Positions 33,150-45,148 are shown, numbered from the stretch's first letter. The stretch: DNA of 64,000 bases from Calliopum simillimum (GCA_951812925.1 OX638369.1:17203329-17267328); one strand, 5' to 3'. The notes: generated by a model from the sequence alone, not told the origin. Made by a program: numbers and translations.

Positions 33150-35460
33150 TTTATATAGTCAATGCATGAAAAGCAAAATTTCATTTAGATCCACCCTATA
33201 AAATTATGGTGTGTCTTTAATTTGTTATTAACAACTCACTCTTAACTTATTATTTATTTGTCTTTTAGTTGTTCTTGTTGTATCTATGGCTTTGTTTTTG
33301 TTTTTTTTGTTGTTTTTTCCTTTTTGTTTTTTGATTGTTTTTCTTCTTTCGAATGTGGACAATTCAATTGAAATGTCAATAGTAATTGATAAGCGGGCAG
33401 GGGTTAGAGTCTGCAACTGTTAAGGTATATTGAATGTATGTTTATGGGTATTATGTATGTATGTATATGAGAATCTATTGTAATATATTTTTCTTATCAG
33501 TCAATGAGGCAAAGAAATTAAGATACTCGACACGAGTGACAAAAAAAAAAAAAAAAATACTTAAGACCTGACAAATTTGATATTTCTGCGATTGTTTATT
33601 TTGTATACAAAAATATTTTCTTTAAGAAATCAAAGGTTAAAGATCGAAAAAACAAATCACTGTGTTATCATAAATAACAGTCATATGAATAAACTAATGC
33701 AGGTAGGTTTTTATTTTCATCGAGAGGGAAAGGGGCTACTTTATTAAATTGCTCGAAAGTTAGTACTTTTTAATTGATTGACGGATTCTGATTAGTATAC
33801 ACAATTAAAGTGCGGCTTAGTTTATTGATCATAAAGACAATTATTATTTGGCTATAGTTTTCGAGAGTACAAAGTTTTATCTTTAAAAAGATGAAAAAAT
33901 TTACTATTTATCGTAATATTTGCAAAAGTTTTAGTAATTTTGAAGTTATTTTCTATTTAATCATGTACAACATGTCGTATGACTAACATTTAACAATTAA
34001 CATGAAAAAATAAATTTTCTTATTAACAATGGGTGACCAATTTTGCATGAAAAATGGAGATTATATATAAATATATATGTATCATATTCTTGCAAAAAAT
34101 TTGTAGCATAAATAATATTCGGTTTACAAAATCGATTTTTGTACGTTTTTCGTTTCGGAAAAAGGCATTTTTACTCAAAAGCAAGACATCTTATGAAAAA
34201 AATGTATCATGGAAAAATGCTTATGTCGTTTTCTTTTCTCAAAAAAATGTTACACTTTTTCTGCCCCTTGCAAAGGCTGTCAAAATATTATGTTCTTTTC
34301 TAAAATTTTCTAAAAATTGTTGCCCTCTGAGCAGGCAAAAGTGTAACATTTTTACACTTTTTTCAATCGACGGGGCGAGAATTTTGAATTTTGATTTTTC
34401 AGAAATAGAAACAGATATTGATAGTTTTTATTTGGTTTTTTATTTACAAGCATTCGAATAAATTCAAATTTATTAAATTAAATAAAAACAAATGTCACAA
34501 TTGTGAGAGAAAATTTATTTTGTGATTTGTATAGAATTTTTTGTTCTATTCTTATTTAAAAAAATGTAACATTTTATCAGGGTAGAGTGTAAAACTAAAA
34601 AAATGTTACACTTCAAACAAGTAACATTTTTTTAGAAAAGAAAATGCTATTAGAATCATCTGAGAAATACGTGTGATTTTTTTTTGAATTTTTTTAAACA
34701 TTTTATAATTTTTCAAAAATTGTAAAAAAAAAAATTTAAGTTTCGAAAATTCTAAAAAAACCCACATGTGTTTTTTGGAAGGTTCTAAGCATTTCAGCAT
34801 TTATTTCGTAAGATGCCTTGCTTATAAGTAAAGAAGCATTTTTCAGACCGCGTAATCGCAAAAAGGAAAAAAATCGATTTCTGGAACCAAATATTATATC
34901 ATAAAATCATAATTTTTTAACGCCAAAATTTTTGCAAGAATATATTCTTTCTTTTTCGTGCAAATTTGGGTTTTCATTCTGTGTAGAAAAAAAAGTTATG
35001 AAAAAAAAAACCGGTAAGTTTAGCCAAAATGGGCCTTCAAGAGAATCAAAAGTGCTCCTCAGGTTTTTCTCGAAACAAAAAAAAAAAAAATGATGCAGAT
35101 AATGTTTTTAAAAGTTCTTCTAATTTTTAATATATATATATTTCGACCCTATCTAACGTATAATGTTCCACATCTTATTGAGTGCTCTTCTCAAAATTAC
35201 TTGTTGAATCTAGTAAAATCCTTAGTAATTTGGCTATAGATCATAGAGATTGATCATGCACATATTGGTTCATATTTCAGATCTTTCACAGAAATTCCAC
35301 CTTTTCCCACAGCTACTATTCCACCTCTCCAAAAACATATGCTCAGCATGACTCAGTGAATTTTTTAAGCAAAATCTGGGCACTTTATTTTGGATTGACT
35401 AAAGTCATTCTTATCATAATAGAAGAAATCTATTCTTTGTGAAAAACTCTCCTTTCTAAA
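33150..35460. other. AT-rich spacer, no gene supported
   Basis: Contains T-rich and A-rich runs (33280-33350, 33540-33557, 35080). The word AAATGTTACAC and its variants are repeated between about 34240 and 34630, partly in both orientations, without a clear unit. The open frame 34054-34461 is low-complexity. Confidence 0.35.
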
Positions 35461-35471
35461 CGAAATTCTTT

Positions 35472-35864
35472 TCAATCTTTTGTATGGGGTAATGTACCAA
35501 TCCAGCAAAACCGTAAGTACCATTGAATTTCTCGTACCCAATTTAGATAAGAATGACATATATGCCGAAAAACACTTGCCCCACGGGTGTGTTGCGCAAT
35601 TGCAGCAAAATTTCGACCAACACACCATAACATTGTTTCAAAATTAACATTTTTAGTAATGTTCATACATCTCTGAATCGAAAAGAAGTCTTGATAAAGC
35701 TTTATCTCATGAAAACTACCGAAAATGTCCACTCCGTCATGATCCTTTGGACGGACATATTTAAGTTCCATAAGAACAGATGTTTTTTTTCGCGGAGCAA
35801 GCCCAATTCTAACCCTCTGATGCTCTCTGGTGGCATTATCACTATTGTTCCCCGAAGGTTATTC
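35472..35864 (-). pseudogene. Unrecognised coding-like open frame (minus)
   Basis: An open frame of about 131 codons reads NNSDNATREHQRVRIGLAPR, then KKTSVLMELKYVRPKDHDGV, DIFGSFHEIKLYQDFFSIQR and ends PHTKD. Amino-acid usage (W, C, H and D spread evenly, little low complexity) resembles real protein more than AT-rich chance frames. I cannot assign a family. Nearby frames on the same strand (35891-36085) and on the plus strand (36387-36692) are similar in quality. They could be pieces of a decayed transposon or gene. Confidence 0.25.
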
Positions 35865-36386
35865 AAAATTACCGCGGTTATTCCGCCGGATTAGACTTGG
35901 AGGGCTTTCGCGCCGGGTTTTTTCAAATCCATCAACACAGAAACCAATCTCAACAGAAGAATTCTTTCGAAATGTTCCCATGTACTTGCTGCTGTCGAAA
36001 CAAAATGACAAAAGTACGGGAAAAAAGTCAATATCCCGTCCGTCACACAATGGTTCAAAATCCTTAAAAGCTGGCCAAAAGTCAAAAAAAAAAAAGTTTT
36101 TTAAATTAACTTTTTATGAACCGTATTGTCTAACAGATATTCATAAACCTCAAAAAATTTGTAAGAAAGATCCAGGTATTCCTACAATGCTCTTGGGATC
36201 TCTCCAAAAGTACGCTTCTCAGACACAAAATTCTGTCAGTTAAAAGTAAAAATTAAGTGTTCACTGTAAAAATTATGTGGTTATGTGTAAAACTGAACCG
36301 AATTTAATGTTTGAATATGGAATCTCTTTGTAAAAGGAAATACTATCGAACCTTTATATTCAAAACTTGCAATAATTTATACTTCT

Positions 36387-36692
36387 ATGGTTATTATGAT
36401 TAACTTAAAATCAAATTATTTCACAAAATCAGTATGCAATGGTTATGAAAAAAGCCCAGAACTAATTTATACCACGTCATACCACCTAGATTTTTTGGAT
36501 TTAAGAAGATTGAAGCCTTTTCTAACAAATATAAAAAAATTGAGGTGCCCTTTTTTGCACCTTTTGTTTGACGCGATTTTTTCTGAAGCGCCCATAGGAA
36601 AATTTAACTCATATTGCTTACCAAGTGTCAATATGTGTTGCTCGCCTGAAATGGAAAAATTTTTATATTACTATACAGCTTATACTCCGTGA
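36387..36692 (+). CDS. Unrecognised coding-like open frame (plus)
   Basis: The 101-codon frame ends LDFLDLRRLKPFLTNIKKLR, then FLHLLFDAIFSEAPIGKFNS and SPEMEKFLYYYTAYTP before a stop. The composition is protein-like, with leucine heptads in the middle. No start-codon context, splice signals or known domain are convincing. It may be part of the same decayed unit as 35472-36243. Confidence 0.22.
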   Translation: MVIMINLKSNYFTKSVCNGYEKSPELIYTTSYHLDFLDLRRLKPFLTNIKKLRCPFLHLLFDAIFSEAPIGKFNSYCLPSVNMCCSPEMEKFLYYYTAYTP

Positions 36693-36810
36693 TAACGGAA
36701 TACATAACCCATTTTTATGTAGATTAATTAATTATCAAAGTTGAAGTTTTGAAATAAATTTTTAAATTAGATATAAAAATTGTGCAAGTGTTATTTTTTG
36801 CCTTTTCGAA

Positions 36811-37003
36811 TCCGCCATTTTGTTTTTTAAAAATCTAACATCAGATTCGTAATCAGTAACCCCGAAAACCCTCGAGTAAATTTTTTTGTTGGATTTGGTT
36901 GAATATTTATGCAATTCGTCCACCATTTTGAATCCGCCATTTTCTTTTAAAAAAATCTAACGTCAAATTCTTAATCAGCGACCTCAAAAACCCCCAGGTA
37001 AAA
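36811..37003. repeat. Direct duplication of a ~72-bp unit, 121 bp apart
   Basis: GAATCCGCCATTTTGTTTTTTAAA-type sequence followed by AAATCTAACATCAGATTCGTAATCAG and CCGAAAACCC at about 36809-36880 is repeated at 36930-37002 with about 80% identity. Two copies only. Confidence 0.55.
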
Positions 37004-37506
37004 AATTTCGTCTCGAAACATTAATGATTTCGACTTTTGGCCAGCTTTTAGGGATTTTGAACCAGTGTGCGTCATGGTCAAAGTATTGGTGAGAAGTGAA
37101 ATTTTTTTTTTGATGCATCATCATTGTGGAATGAAGAGTCTGTCAAACATAGTCGATTGTGCCCGGTAGCAAGAGTTGACGATTTGCTTTGTGTGCGTAG
37201 TGCACAATTATTCATGAAATGTTCCATCCGCCATGTGTCCCCTCCATCACGATTTCGCTGCTGCAGATGAGTTTGGGATGTGTCGTGTAGATTTTCAGAC
37301 TACTTATGATCTAGACGATGGAATCCACCGGTTACTGGACCATTTCAAAAACTTTTGAAATTTAAATTTTCATATCCCGAAATTACGGTATTTCGTGACA
37401 TTCACCCATATCTAGTGATGAGCAAAATTAGTTTTGGTCTTGGAAATTTTTCGAGACTAAGACCAATACGAAAACGCTGATATAATTTCAAGATTTAAAA
37501 CTGCTA

Positions 37507-38418
37507 CAGGGTGGGCCATTTAAAGTGGAAGCATCGGGCAACCCAATAACTTTTGACAGAATTGTCAGATCGACTAATGACATACCGCGTTGGAAGCGTC
37601 ATTCCAAGACAATTTTACCATGGAACAGTACACACCAAAAGAACGCGCTGAAATCGTTCAGCTTTACATTAAAAAAAAATCATCATGTCAGACGAGGCAC
37701 ATTTCACGTTAAATGGATGCGTTAATAGGCAAAATTGTCGGTTCTATGCCACTGAAAACCCTCAATTAATTGAGGAACAGCCTCTATATGACCAAAAAGT
37801 TACAGTTTGGTGTGGTGTTTGTGCGGATATGGTCATTGGTCCCTATTTTTTCGAAGACGATGATGGAGCAACGAAAACTGTTAATGGCGATCGTTATCGA
37901 GCCATGATAAATGATTTTTTTATGCCCATTGTTCATGAAAAAGGTTTGAATTGCTTCTGGTTTCAACAGGACGGTGCAACATGCCATACAGCTCGACTAA
38001 CAATCGATTTGTTACGATCATTGTTCCCCGGACGAGTCATATCGAAAAATGGTGATTTTGACTGGCCCCCGAGATCACCCGATTTGACGCCACCAGACTT
38101 TTTTTTGTGGGGCTATTTGAAATCCAAGGTATACGCTGATAAACCAAGGACCATAGCTCAACTCAAAGACAACATACGACGTGAAATCACCGCCATATCG
38201 ACCGATACATTCGCCAAAACGATGGAAAACGTCAAAAAAAGGGCACATTTTGTACTCAAGGCCAAAGGTGGCCATTTACGCGATATCATTTTCAAAGAAT
38301 AGCTGTAACATATCTCCTTGAACCAAAATAATTATAATCGAAATGAAAATAAATAAAAATGTTTTTTTCATATATTTTTTTCAGAAACAAATGCTTCCAC
38401 TTTAAATGGCCCACCCTG
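37507..38418 (+). mobile_element. rosa-type mariner-like element (DD41D), internally deleted, 912 bp
   Basis: A perfect 28-bp TIR beginning CAGGGTGGGCCATTTAAAGT at 37507 is mirrored at the right end (38418). TA flanks both sides (37505-37506, 38419-38420). The transposase inside has lost its middle. TIRs and TA duplication are intact, so the ends could in principle be recognised by a transposase supplied elsewhere. That is inference. Confidence 0.85.
37620..38302 (+). pseudogene. Mariner DD41D transposase with large internal deletion
   Basis: ATG at 37620 opens MEQYTPKERAEIVQLYIKKK, the N-terminal helix-turn-helix start. The sequence then jumps, out of frame, to the catalytic half (37685-38302): MSDEAHFTLNG with the first Asp of the DEAHF box, QQDGATCHTARL with the second Asp, and WPPRSPDLTPPDFFLWGYLK. 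Counting from the Asp of QQDG to the Asp of TPPD gives 41 intervening residues, so DD41D. This spacing defines the rosa group of basal mariners described from tephritid flies. Roughly 100 or more residues between the two halves are missing and the frames do not match, so this copy cannot make transposase. Confidence 0.82.
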
Positions 38419-38699
38419 TATGTTCTTGGCCTTAGTCACGAAAATCATAAAGACCAAAACTTATTTTCAATCTTGGTAATGTTTAGTTAATAGGTGTGTC
38501 ACGCCACTTTGGCATCTTAAAAACCCAACTGCTTTCGAAAAATAGAGTTTGAAAATTTTGAATACTCAACAAACTTTAGAAAGTTTTTCAAGACCAAGAC
38601 CATGACTCAATGTATAAGAACAATACTTAAAGTCCAATACCAAGACTGCTATGTTTTGCCCATCACCACCTGTCTCCAGTCAGTCCATATTTTGTCAGT

Positions 38700-38775
38700 T
38701 GAACTTTTTATACCCTACATCCAGGGTATATTCACTTTGTCTTTCCGTTTGAAACGCAGAGAGCAAGCAAAATTT
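38700..38775 (-). repeat. End of a fly TATACCC-type interspersed repeat (inverted copy)
   Basis: The reverse complement reads TCTCTGCGTTTCAAACGGAA, AGACAAAGTGAATATACCCT, GGATGTAGGGTATAAA. It matches the end of the repeat at 44430-44475 in opposite orientation. Ends of this style (GACAGAC..GGGTATA) are common in Drosophila and other flies. Confidence 0.5.
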
Positions 38776-38779
38776 ACGT

Positions 38780-40105
38780 ACTTCTGTAGTGCAAGCGTTA
38801 TTTAAGGTAATGAAATCAAATTTCGCACAGAAATTTGAAGTAGTTAGTGCAAGATCTAAGAAAATTATTTTAAAATTCTACAGTGCAGGGTATTTAATTT
38901 TAATTTATTTGAATCGAATAAGCCAAAGACTTTGCAGTGTTGCTAACGTTCAGTTGCTGAATTACGTGGTGAATTGATATTCACAGGCTTAAGAGCTTGG
39001 TTTCGAAAATACGTACATAGTAGCAATATTAACAATTCAGCGTACCATACCATTATGGGAACAGTTTACACAGAGAAACTTTGAGCGAGAAAAATCCTGC
39101 ATTACCCCGCACTTTGAGCCATCTGGAATAATTGGAATAATGTACGGTTTTTTTTTCGTATTTTTGTAAACAACACTTTTATGATAAGTTTCCGTCCAGA
39201 CAATCATCATGACATCATCAGAAATAAAGTGAAATTATTAAAAAAATAAGAAAACATTTGGCGGAAAATTGAAAAAAACGCAATTCCATTCAGTTTATTT
39301 TTATGTGGCAGTATCTTTAATTCCAAATATTATAGACCAAATTACCAAGTGGCGAGTTATTTTGATCGATTTTTCTTATTGCCAAAACAATAGAAATTGT
39401 TGTATAAAATAAACAAAATAATTTCAGTGAAAACAATAAAAAACCAAGAAGAAAAACGCAATATACCGTGTATACTATACAATTTAACACCCTGTCACTA
39501 TTTTATGGTATCTATAAATTAAGTCAATTAATGTTTCCAAAGCATAAAAAGCATTTTCTATTGTTCGCAAATATTCACGAATTTAATGGTTTTATTGGAA
39601 ATGTTGTAATTTTTGTTTAGTTTATTGTTTAGACGTCTTCTATTGATGATTAAATGTGAACGTTATAGCGGAAAATAAAAGAAAAATATACAAATGTTTG
39701 AATAAACGTTTTCCATTCATAAAAAAGAAAAGAAAAAAAAAATCTGAGCCGGAAATACGGAAATGAATGAAAAATGTTTAACAAAAAAATTTATTAAATT
39801 TGGGACACCTTATATGTATAATACATATAGGCACTATGGAAAGACTATTTATGCAATTATGTTTCGACACGGACTTCATCCTCTATAATCCTCTAATATC
39901 CTTACACCGACATTAATTGTTACTGTGGTTGATAGAAGTGAGCCTTCAAAAATATACAAATTAAGTAGAAATGATGGATTGTTTTCACATATCACACATA
40001 CTTAAGTAGAGAATTTGCATTAAGAAGCTTGTGCATAACTTAAGGCGCCACATAACATGTGAACAATGTCTGAAGTATTAGCCCAAGTGAAAAGAGTAAG
40101 TGCTT
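38780..40105. other. AT-rich spacer, nothing recognised
   Basis: No coding motif, inverted repeat or array was noticed. Confidence 0.4.
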
Positions 40106-40436
40106 CGATAACACTTCTGAAGTGCTTCTTTTTCACCAATAAGCGTTTCCCCTCCGTAAGAACTATTCTTTCTTTTCAACCTTGCATGTCTTAGGATGTA
40201 AGTGCTCTTAAGCTTACTGTAGCCTTACGGAAATAGGCACTTATTTATAAAAAAAAATGAAAAGACCACAGGAGGATACGAACCTACGACTGTCCGTGCG
40301 ATAGATAGAAACATATTGGGTGCTATTCTTGGTTCCGTTACGCGCTGTCGGAAGCATTTTCCGCGGGAAGCAAATTTTTCTATTATTGATTCAGAGAAAT
40401 CGATATATCTGTCATCTCTTTTACGCAAAACAGATA

Positions 40437-40823
40437 AATTTGTGGCTCCCTGAAATAACGCCAGAAAATTTTTTGGAAATAACGCCGGAAAAATCGGCAT
40501 ACAAAATTCTGGCGTTATTTCCATTTTGTTTTGGAAATAAAGCCAAAAACTTTTCTGGCGTTATTTCCTAGTTAATTTTTGGTTTTATTTCCAAAACAAA
40601 ATGGAAATAACGCCAGAATTTTGTATGCCGATTTTTCCGACGTTATTTCCAAAAAATTTTTTGGCGTTATTTCCTATGGCGTTATTTCCTCTGGCATTAT
40701 TTCCAAAAATTCTGACGTTGTTTCCTAATCAGTTTTTGGCTTTATTTCCAAAAATGAATGCCAGAAAATTTCTGGCGTTTTTTCCAAAAAATTTCCTGGC
40801 GTTATTTCCGGGAGCCAAATTTG
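40437..40823. repeat. Imperfect palindrome built from GGAAATAACGCC words
   Basis: AAATTTGTGGCTCCCTGAAAT at the left is mirrored by TTCCGGGAGCCAAATTTG at the right. Between them GGAAATAACGCC and its complement GGCGTTATTTCC alternate about a dozen times around a centre near 40590. The wider pair CTATTCTTGGTTCCG (40323) and CGGAACCAAGAATAG (ending about 41582) may be the TIRs of the element carrying it. Confidence 0.6.
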
Positions 40824-42067
40824 TTATTATTGTTTCCGCGTATAACATGACTGAATTAACATCCCTGACGTAGAAGTGACGTTAATTTTTATTTATTCTT
40901 GATTCCGCTGTATAGATATTTTTCAGTAGTCTACTTCCGCAAAATTTTTGTGTTGGAAAGACAATAAAAAGTTAAAACTTTATGCTTTTTTGTTATTTTT
41001 GCTGTTGTTATTGATAGGGAAAGTAAGTTTAATATTTAAGAATAATTTTAAGAACGTTTGCTAAAAATTACAAAATTTCTTTTTAAAATAAAACTCAAAA
41101 TTCCTAGAACAAACCACTTCAATTTATTAAATCCAATAAAGGAAACAATTCATCTTTATTTTGGGCAACGTTAACGTTGACGTTCACTAGCATGGGACTT
41201 CATTTCCATTAAAATATATTTAAATTTCGTTGAAAGCTGTAAATTAAGAAAATTCTTTCAAAGAAGGAAGCGCATGTATTAAATTTACATGTTCCAACGC
41301 ACTCTGTGTCCCTCAGCTGAAATATGTCCCCGGAACTAAGTCACAACATTTTTCTTTCTATTCTGAGGTCCACGCAACCGTCACTGTCGCTATCATTATC
41401 GAAAAATGCTATTGTATCCATTTATACTTATTTATATTTGCACAAAATTATAAAATTTTCACAATCTTGCACTGTGGTCACTTCATTTTTTTTTAATCTT
41501 TGTCATCTGTCAAAATCATAGGGATGTGCTTTTACCAGGGCTTTCAATATTGTTTTGCGATACCGCCGGAACCAAGAATAGTAATTTTCATATCGAATGC
41601 TTCCTACAAACATAGAATCATTGTGTAATCTGTTTTTATGCAATATAACAAATGTTAATAAATAAGAGAAAGGAAAATAGAAAAAAAAAAAAAAAAATCA
41701 CCTGGGTTCGAACCCATACTGTGTTTATTTTAGCCTTACATAGAATCATTGTATAATCACTTTCAATTCAATTAAGCAAAAGTAAATAAATAAGAGAAAG
41801 GAACATCGAAAGGTGAAATAAAACAAAGTTCAATAAAAAATATTTTAATAAAAAAAAACAAAGCAAAAAAAAAAAAAGAAAAAAATAAAAAAAACCATAA
41901 AAAAATTCACCCACGCTGGGTTCGAACCAATGTTTTTACTGCAGCCTTACAAAATTCATTGTGTAAGTGAATCTAAATTTCTATGGGGACAAACGCTTTT
42001 AAAGTGCTTGGCTCAGAAACGCTTAAAATTGTTCCTCTTGGGAATATCTCTATTAATTGAAATATTA

Positions 42068-42069
42068 GT

Positions 42070-42138
<69 letters not shown>
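42068..42138. repeat. (CA)n microsatellite
   Basis: About 35 uninterrupted CA dinucleotides. The open frame here encoding His-Thr repeats is an artefact. Confidence 0.95.
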
Positions 42139-42141
<3 letters not shown>

Positions 42142-43404
42142 ACACACGAATGAAATGACCCAAGGGGAAAAGAAGTGCTTCAAAAACCCTTCAGAAGAGC
42201 ATCCTTTTCACCAATAAGCGCTTCCGCTCCGTAAGAACAATACTTTCTTTTTAACATTGCATGTCATAGGATGTAAGCGAGCAAAAGCTTACCGCAGCCT
42301 TACCAAAAAAAGAGTTTTTAAAGCGTTTATTTGTAATGCTGCGGTAAGCGTTTTTTCAATAAAATTGAAAAAAGAAGAAAAAAAAAAAAAACTGGCCGCG
42401 CCAGGATTTGAATCCACAACCGTCCGCGTGCTAGATATTTTTACTTACATTTACCAACTCTTTAGACCGCTACACCAATGCCCGATGATATGAAGAGGTA
42501 TTAAATTTGTATATTAAGCAAATGTTGTCCAAACAGAACTTGACATACGAATGCTCCTGCAGCCTTACATGAATCATTGTGCAATCAGTTTCAATTCAAG
42601 TAAGCAAAAGTAAATAGAAAAGAGGAAAGGAAAATAGAAAAGTGAAATAAAGAAAGGTTGAATAAAAAATATTCTAATAAAAAAATAAAGCAAAAACAAA
42701 TAAAAAAAAAAAAAAAAAATCACCCGGGCTGTGTTCGAACTCACGTTGTTCTTACTGCAGCCTTATAAAAAATCATTGTGAAAGTGCTTCTAAATTTCTA
42801 TGGGGACAAGCACTTTTGAAGTGCTTGGATCAGAGGCGCTAGAAATTTTTCCTCTTGGGGAACTACTCAATTAAAGCAGTTATTAAGTGTATGTTGGTGT
42901 TTGCCACATGTTTCGAAATTTCATGTTGCATAGTTTTAGGTAAAATTTCAACAATTCTAGGCATTGCATTCACCATAGATTTCGAAATTTAATACATGAA
43001 ATTGTTTGTGTTCTTTATTTCCGCTCCAAGCATAGAGCTTCTATAAAACATAGAGCATGGTTACTAGCTTGTGCACTTTAGCGTTTCTCATATAACTTGT
43101 TTCAGCGCTCATATATACGATTTTTCCGGCTGCCACGTTTTCTGCAACCTTGAGGATTACACTTTAATGCTGGAAATTTATGCCATGGGTGACCTATTAA
43201 TTACCGTCATCTGATTTTACATGAAGATGGAATCTAAAAATTCGTCAATGAAGATAGTTCAATGTTACCAAAATCTGATCACGCCCTCTTGAACGAATTC
43301 ACTGACAGTTCCAAGCATCTGTGCGAAATTTGATTTCATAATCTCAAATAACACTTGCAATACAGAAGTATGTAAATTTTGCTTTATAAGATATGCCATG
43401 AATT

Positions 43405-43780
43405 TAGTGATGAGCAAACCAAGACAAAGACCAACACCAATACCCTAGCAGTCTTGGCCTTTATTTTGGACATTGAGTCTTGATGTCGGTTATGATATTG
43501 AGTCTTGGCCTTGGTATTGATCTTGGGCATTAAGTCTTGGTATCAATCTTTGTTTTGGTCACGAAAGAATTTCAAATGATGGTTGAGTAGTCAAAAATTC
43601 CAAACCTTATTTTTAGAAAGCAATTGCATTTTTAAGATGCCAAATTGCAAATTATGAGATGATTTTAAACTTGAAAGGGGCCTTGATCTTAGTCTTGAAA
43701 TTATATCAGTGTCTTGGACTTGGTCTCGAAAAATTACCAAGACCAAGACTCAAGACCAAGACTAATTTTGCTCATCATTA
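43405..43780. mobile_element. TAGTGATGAGCAAA element, uninterrupted copy
   Basis: The left TAGTGATGAGCAAA and the right TTTTGCTCATCATTA are inverted partners about 376 bp apart. The interior is rich in AGTCTTGG and CCAAGACC words. It is the intact counterpart of the copy split by rosa at 37412-38666. Confidence 0.55.
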
Positions 43781-43799
43781 CATGCCCTTTTGTTCGAGT

Positions 43800-44480
43800 T
43801 CGCCTTGTTTTTTCTCAGAGCTTGTGCTTACTGTTCTTAGTGTTTGAGTGAAATTTGGATCGATTATCTAAAAAAAAAAAACACTTTCAGTAAAACATTT
43901 TGAAACTTTTGCTGCCACGCCTTCTTGTCCGAATTCCCCCAATTTTTTTTCTCAGAGCTGGCATTTACTGTCCTTAGTTTCTGAGTGAAATTTGGTTGGA
44001 TTATATCAAAAAACGCTTTGACTATAGCATTTTGAAACTTAATCTTATATGGGAGGTGCCACGCCCTCTTGTTCGAATTTGCTCAGAGCTTGTACTTACT
44101 ATCCCTAGTATTTAAGTGTATTTTGGGTCTGTTAATAATGCTGTAAATATTGCGTTTTGAATATATTTTTGGAGTGGGCGGTAGGCGTGTCCGTTGACCG
44201 ACTTCCCTCATTTTCAATCCGACGAGCTAAATTTGACGACGAAGGCAGTGTACCAAATTCTATTGAACTATCTTGTTCAGTTTTCTCGTAAAATGTATTT
44301 CCACGCACAGACAGACAGACACCCAGTTAGCCTTTCACCCAGACAGACAGAAATGGCTTTATTGAGTCACGAGGTTACGCTGATCAAGAATATACATATA
44401 TACTTTTCTATATCTGCCACGCCTCCTTCTCTGCGTTACAAACGAAAGGACAAAGTGTATATACCTTGGGTGTAGGGTAT
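43800..44480 (+). repeat. Fly interspersed repeat with GCCACGCCCTCTTGTTCGAA modules and GACAGAC 3' end
   Basis: The block CTGCCACGCC(C/T)TCTTGT(C/T)CGAATT..CTCAGAGCTTG(T/C)..TTACT(G/A)TCC(C/T)TAGT..GAGTGAAATTTGG is present three times in direct order (about 43795, 43915, 44050). The unit is followed by CACAGACAGACAGACACCC, TGATCAAGAATATACATATA and TGTAGGGTATAA, an ending common in fly repeats. A related copy is at 48990-49270. Confidence 0.5.
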
Positions 44481-44489
44481 AATTAGTAA

Positions 44490-45140
44490 CTCGATTGGCA
44501 ATTAATACATATTGAAGAGGAAAATATACTTTTGATGAGAATTCATTGATTTTAAAGAAGTTATTAAGAGGTCTTTTCATGAAAAACACACATTTCTTTT
44601 CAACATTTTTTATGGGGCAATGAACCAATCCTGCAAAATGGTTATATTTTAAGGTAGAACAGTGTTATGGGTCCCTTTTTCTGCAAAGCATCACAAATAT
44701 TATCCTGCGATGCATCTGTATGTGGTATAATGTACAAAATATCTTCATAAATCATATGAAAAAACAACGAAGAATTTCGTAAATTTTCATACTAAAATTG
44801 ATTAAATGTTTTTCTCTCTTTTTAAAGATGCCTATTCTCGTTACACGACACAGAGAGCACTGAGAGCATTCGCATTTAGTTTTCTCATATTTAACTGCTA
44901 GCGGTAATTTCAGCATAAGTTTGAGCAGCAACAAGTGCTCTCGTAAACATAAAACAACAAAAAATACAAATCACAATGCCGTGTTATCACAATGTTATCA
45001 GTAAAAAAAACTAAGAATCAGCTGTCTAGTGACGTCACCGCAACAAAGAGCGGCAACATGCATGCATGAATATTCACATACATACATATACAACATATGT
45101 ATTGACAGCTCAATTATTGAGTTATGACTTTTCTGCGCCA
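44490..45140. other. Spacer upstream of the candidate promoter
   Basis: No gene seen. The ATACATAC/CATATG words near 45075 precede the initiator at 45149. Lacks TATA in the expected position. Confidence 0.35.
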
Positions 45141-45148
45141 TTTCACTT

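Larger units (their letters stand above)
37412..38666. repeat. TAGTGATGAGCAAAA repeat copy interrupted by the rosa element
   Basis: The left end TAGTGATGAGCAAAATTAG (37412) and the right end TTTTGCCCATCAC (38666) are inverted partners, with (T)CTTGG/CCAAGAC words between them. A complete related copy is at 43405-43780. The rosa element sits inside at 37507-38418. Confidence 0.55.
40110..42860 (-). repeat. Cluster of tRNA-derived SINE pieces
   Basis: On the minus strand, five Pol III B-box-like words occur next to A/T runs: near 40274-40284 (GTAGGTTCGTATCC), 41703 (GGGTTCGAACCC), 41918, 42404-42415 (GGATTCAAATCC) and 42732. The copy at 42391-42480 also has an A-box-like TGGTGTAGCGGTCTAAAG. 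A body of the type GAATCATTGTGTAATC..AAGTAAATAAATAAGAGAAAGG is present three times (41612-41712, 41745-41930, 42569-42745). Another block (CACCAATAAGCG..CTCCGTAAGAAC..GCATGTC(T/A)TAGGATGTAAG) occurs at 40130-40215 and 42205-42300. None folds as a proper tRNA. Confidence 0.6.

Noticed and set aside
41930..42217. Open frame encoding a His-Thr run
   Set aside because: Generated by the (CA)n microsatellite.
40110..42860. CRISPR-like spaced repeats
   Set aside because: The repeats are tRNA-derived SINE pieces of unequal length in a eukaryotic genome; spacing is irregular and there are no cas genes.
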